Origin: CBDDIP01 sp965279405
GTDB taxonomy: Bacteria; Actinomycetota; Acidimicrobiia; Acidimicrobiales; Ilumatobacteraceae
Direction: 5' to 3'
NCBI GenBank assembly: GCA_965279405.1
Contig: OZ257157.1
Span: 2,852,001-2,916,000 of the forward strand
DNA: 64,000 nt
Positions within the stretch are counted from its first letter, which is position 1; every line of letters starts with the position of its first letter. This document shows, piece after piece, positions 61,911-64,000 of this stretch. A model generated the notes under the pieces. The model was not told the DNA's origin. It did not search any database and was given only the letters and a program-made list of their open reading frames with translations. A program made the position numbers and the translations under genes.

Positions 61911-62487
61911 TGCCCAGTGCCGTACCGAACGCCACCCAGAACGCGGCGGTGTGGTTGTCCTCGAACGGCTTGCCGACCACGAACGCCAACCCGGCCGCGT
62001 AGGTCGCCCATACGATCGTCGCCAACGCCACCCAGCGGATGAACCACCAGCGGCGCTGACGGGTGATGCCACTGGCCAACGTCAGCGCGGTGCGGCCGCC
62101 GGGGATGAAGCGAGCGGTGATGAGCAGCAGGCCGCCGCGCTCGGTGATCTGACGGCGCGCCCAGTCGAGTCGCGTCGCGAACTTCGGCTTGCGCTCGGCG
62201 CGACGCTCGAACGACGGCGCCCAGTGGCGGCCGATGGCGTAGGCCGTGTTGTCGCCGAGGAACGCGCCGACCGCCCCACAAGCGATCACGGCGATCAACG
62301 GGTAGGGCGCATCGTTGGTCGCGACGGCGACGCCACCGATGATGACGGTGGTCTCGCTGGGCACGACCGGGATCACCGAGTCGAGGAAGGCGATCACGAA
62401 GATCACGCCGAGGAACCACCAGTTGCCTGCCCAGTCGGCCAGCTTGTCGGTGAGGTCGGTGAGCCAGGAGAAGGCGCCGGCAGTCAT
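61822..62487 (-). CDS. DedA family membrane protein
   Basis: A 221-residue DedA/SNARE-associated-type protein with about five membrane segments. Characteristic blocks are DSVIPVVPSETTVIIGGVA, GAFLGDNTAYAIGRHWA and TARFIPGGRTALTLASGITR. Members are proposed to flip lipids such as undecaprenyl phosphate or phosphatidylethanolamine. The C-terminal end is encoded opposite the TetR gene. The ATG overlaps the purK stop by four bases. Confidence 0.92.
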   Translation of the reverse strand: MTAGAFSWLTDLTDKLADWAGNWWFLGVIFVIAFLDSVIPVVPSETTVIIGGVAVATNDAPYPLIAVIACGAVGAFLGDNTAYAIGRHWAPSFERRAERKPKFATRLDWARRQITERGGLLLITARFIPGGRTALTLASGITRQRRWWFIRWVALATIVWATYAAGLAFVVGKPFEDNHTAAFWVAFGTALGINLLIEVIRHRRKPKEIADALPSELPASE

Positions 62488-63608
62488 GAGCGCCGAACGC
62501 TACTGGCTGCCTCGCGCTGTGCGCGGGCGAGCGCAGCTGCCGTCCCGCCATCCTCGGCCGTGACCGTGAGGTGGCCCATCTTGCGGCCGGGTCGGGCGTC
62601 GCGCTTGCCGTAGAGGTGCAGGCTCACCGTCGGCTCGGACAGCGCGGCGTCCCAACGCGGGTCACCTCCCTGCCACAGGTCGCCGAGCAGGTTGGACATC
62701 GCCACGGCGGGGACCAGCAACGCCGGGTCGCCGAGACCGAGGTCGCAGATCGCCCGGACCTGCTGCTCGAACTGGGAGGTGCGCGCCGCGTCGAGCGTCC
62801 AGTGCCCGCTGTTGTGCGGCCGGGGTGCGATCTCGTTGACCAGCAGTGCTCCGTCGACGATGAACATCTCCACGGCGAGCACGCCGACGTAGTCGAGTGC
62901 GTCGGCGATGCGAGTTGCCAGTGGTGCCGCGCGTGGCTCGTCGACCGGAGCGACGGTGATGTCGAGGATCCCGTCGACGTGCGTGTTGCCGGCAGTGGGG
63001 AAGCAGGCGACCTCGCCGCCCGGTCGCCGGGCGAGCACGACCGACACCTCGGCCTGCAACGCCAAGCGCTGCTCCACCACGCACGGCACCTCGCCGAAGC
63101 GGTGCCATGCGTCGGCCAGCTCCCCGGCATCGTGCACGGTCGCCTGGCCTTTGCCGTCGTAGCCCATCCGCGCCGTCTTGAGGATCGCCGGGAACGTGAT
63201 GCCCACCTCGGTGAGGTCGGTCTCGCCGTCGATCACGACGAACGGTCCGACCGGGATGTCGTGGTCGACGAGGAACCGCTTCTCCGCTCGGCGGTCCTGG
63301 GCGATGGCGATCGCCGCGGCGCTCGGCCGCACGATCGTCCGCTCGGAGAGTCGGGCCAGCGCTGACGCCGGTGGGTTCTCGAACTCTGTGGTCACCACCG
63401 CGCACGCGGCGGCCATCTCGTCGAGCGCGGCCGGATCGTCGTAGGCGGCGATGAGGTGGCGATCGGCGACGACCCCGGCGGGTGCGTTCGGATCCGGCTC
63501 CAGGACGACGGTGCTGTAGCCCATCGTTCGTGCGGCGATGACGAAGTAGCGGCCGAGCTGCCCGCCGCCGAGGATGCCGAGCGTGGCCGGCGGCATGATC
63601 GCGGTCAT
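62484..63608 (-). CDS. purK: N5-carboxyaminoimidazole ribonucleotide synthase
   Basis: A 374-residue ATP-grasp enzyme that carboxylates 5-aminoimidazole ribonucleotide with bicarbonate and ATP in purine synthesis. The N-terminus has LGILGGGQLGRYFVIAARTMG. ATP-grasp blocks are ILKTARMGYDGKGQATV, VVEQRLALQAEVSVV and VEMFIVDGALLVNEIAPRPHN, and the purine-binding RTSQFEQQVRAICDLGLG follows. The start overlaps the purE stop by four bases. It acts directly before PurE in the pathway. Confidence 0.96.
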   Translation of the reverse strand: MTAIMPPATLGILGGGQLGRYFVIAARTMGYSTVVLEPDPNAPAGVVADRHLIAAYDDPAALDEMAAACAVVTTEFENPPASALARLSERTIVRPSAAAIAIAQDRRAEKRFLVDHDIPVGPFVVIDGETDLTEVGITFPAILKTARMGYDGKGQATVHDAGELADAWHRFGEVPCVVEQRLALQAEVSVVLARRPGGEVACFPTAGNTHVDGILDITVAPVDEPRAAPLATRIADALDYVGVLAVEMFIVDGALLVNEIAPRPHNSGHWTLDAARTSQFEQQVRAICDLGLGDPALLVPAVAMSNLLGDLWQGGDPRWDAALSEPTVSLHLYGKRDARPGRKMGHLTVTAEDGGTAAALARAQREAASSVRRS

Positions 63609-64000
63609 GCGGATGCAGGCGGCACGGTGCTGTGCACCGCGGCGTCGTGGCGCTCGGCGCGGTACGCCGCGAGTCGCACGGCGAGCACGGCGTCGTCAGC
63701 AGCGAGGATGGCAACGGCGAACAGCGCTGCGTTGGTGGCGCCGGCCTCGCCGATCGCGAACGTCGCGACCGGCGTGCCCGCAGGCATCTGCACGATCGAG
63801 TGCAACGAATCCACGCCGCTGAGGTAGCGCCCGGGCACCGGAACGCCGAGCACCGGCACCAACGTCTTCGCCGCGAGCATCCCTGGCAGGTGGGCAGCAC
63901 CACCGGCACCGGCAACGATCGCCCGCAGCCCGCGCGTCTGCGCCGCCTCGGCGAAGGCGAACATCTCGTCGGGCATGCGGTGCGCGGAGAGGACCTGCGT
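63605..64000 (-). CDS. purE: N5-carboxyaminoimidazole ribonucleotide mutase (5' end beyond window)
   Basis: The C-terminal 131 residues of PurE, which moves the carboxyl group of N5-CAIR to C4. The visible start is TQVLSAHRMPDEMFAFAEAA, containing the substrate-binding SAHR motif. IVAGAGGAAHLPGMLA and VLGVPVPG with GVDSLHSIVQMPAGTPVATF, all family hallmarks, follow. About 35-45 N-terminal residues, including the GSxSD loop, lie beyond the window edge. It is coupled to purK by a four-base overlap. Confidence 0.95.
   Translation of the reverse strand, partial: TQVLSAHRMPDEMFAFAEAAQTRGLRAIVAGAGGAAHLPGMLAAKTLVPVLGVPVPGRYLSGVDSLHSIVQMPAGTPVATFAIGEAGATNAALFAVAILAADDAVLAVRLAAYRAERHDAAVHSTVPPASA

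Overview
The window is GC-rich, densely packed actinobacterial chromosome. It carries mycothione reductase, two mycofactocin maturation genes, many GTG starts, and promoters whose -10 box lies 5-8 bases before the start codon (the leaderless arrangement common in Actinobacteria). The mix of mycofactocin-linked electron-transfer flavoproteins, acyl-CoA dehydrogenase, ETF/Fix-like genes, fused Liv-type transporter genes and many DHA2/TetR pairs resembles Acidimicrobiia (Ilumatobacter-like). That placement is inference. I see no rRNA, tRNA, CRISPR array, transposase or phage gene.

Layout. 1-6,000: a leftward run of a glycosidase-like protein, a serine hydrolase and a SigJ/SigX5-type sigma factor (cut by the window edge), divergent from a GHMP sugar kinase that converges on a DisA-N-type diadenylate-cyclase-like protein. 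6,000-9,740: secreted lytic transglycosylase, DUF1697 protein, an RsbW/RsbV-like anti-sigma/antagonist pair, and an acyl-CoA dehydrogenase. 9,740-10,300: the only long gene-free stretch, holding 136-bp tandem repeats with a conserved hairpin plus a dispersed repeat. 10,300-18,260: MacB-like ABC exporter, alpha/beta hydrolase, M16 protease, SCO6745-like protein. 18,335-25,110: mycothione reductase, a secreted His/Asp-rich protein with an MprAB-like two-component system, carotenoid oxygenase, TauD-like dioxygenase. 25,270-33,670: GH3 beta-glycosidase, YihY protein, the two agmatine-to-putrescine genes, a sulfatase with an SRPBCC partner, and a type II NADH dehydrogenase. 33,690-40,610: a Liv-type ABC transporter compressed into three ORFs, one being an MFS-ATPase-ATPase fusion. 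40,640-48,380: uracil-DNA glycosylase, a sigma factor with a membrane partner, a 2OG-Fe(II) oxygenase, ROK kinase, zinc peptidase, DUF418 protein, alanine-racemase-like protein, DUF4395 protein. 48,340-55,970: mycofactocin genes mftF and mftE, a TetR/DHA2-exporter pair, and a four-gene translationally coupled ETF-alpha/FixC/FixX/ETF-beta operon. 56,030-64,000: small membrane protein, acyltransferase-SGNH protein, DUF3291-GNAT fusion, a second DHA2 exporter with TetR, DedA protein, and purK-purE (purE cut by the edge).

Functional themes. Redox cofactor biology dominates: mycothiol recycling, mycofactocin maturation, and an ETF to ETF-quinone-oxidoreductase route that could pass electrons from mycofactocin- or acyl-CoA-linked dehydrogenases into the quinone pool, which NDH-2 also feeds. 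The most unusual items are the MFS-LivF-LivG fusion, the 136-bp hairpin repeat array, and a shared 11-bp palindrome at the carotenoid oxygenase and at a TetR-flanked exporter.
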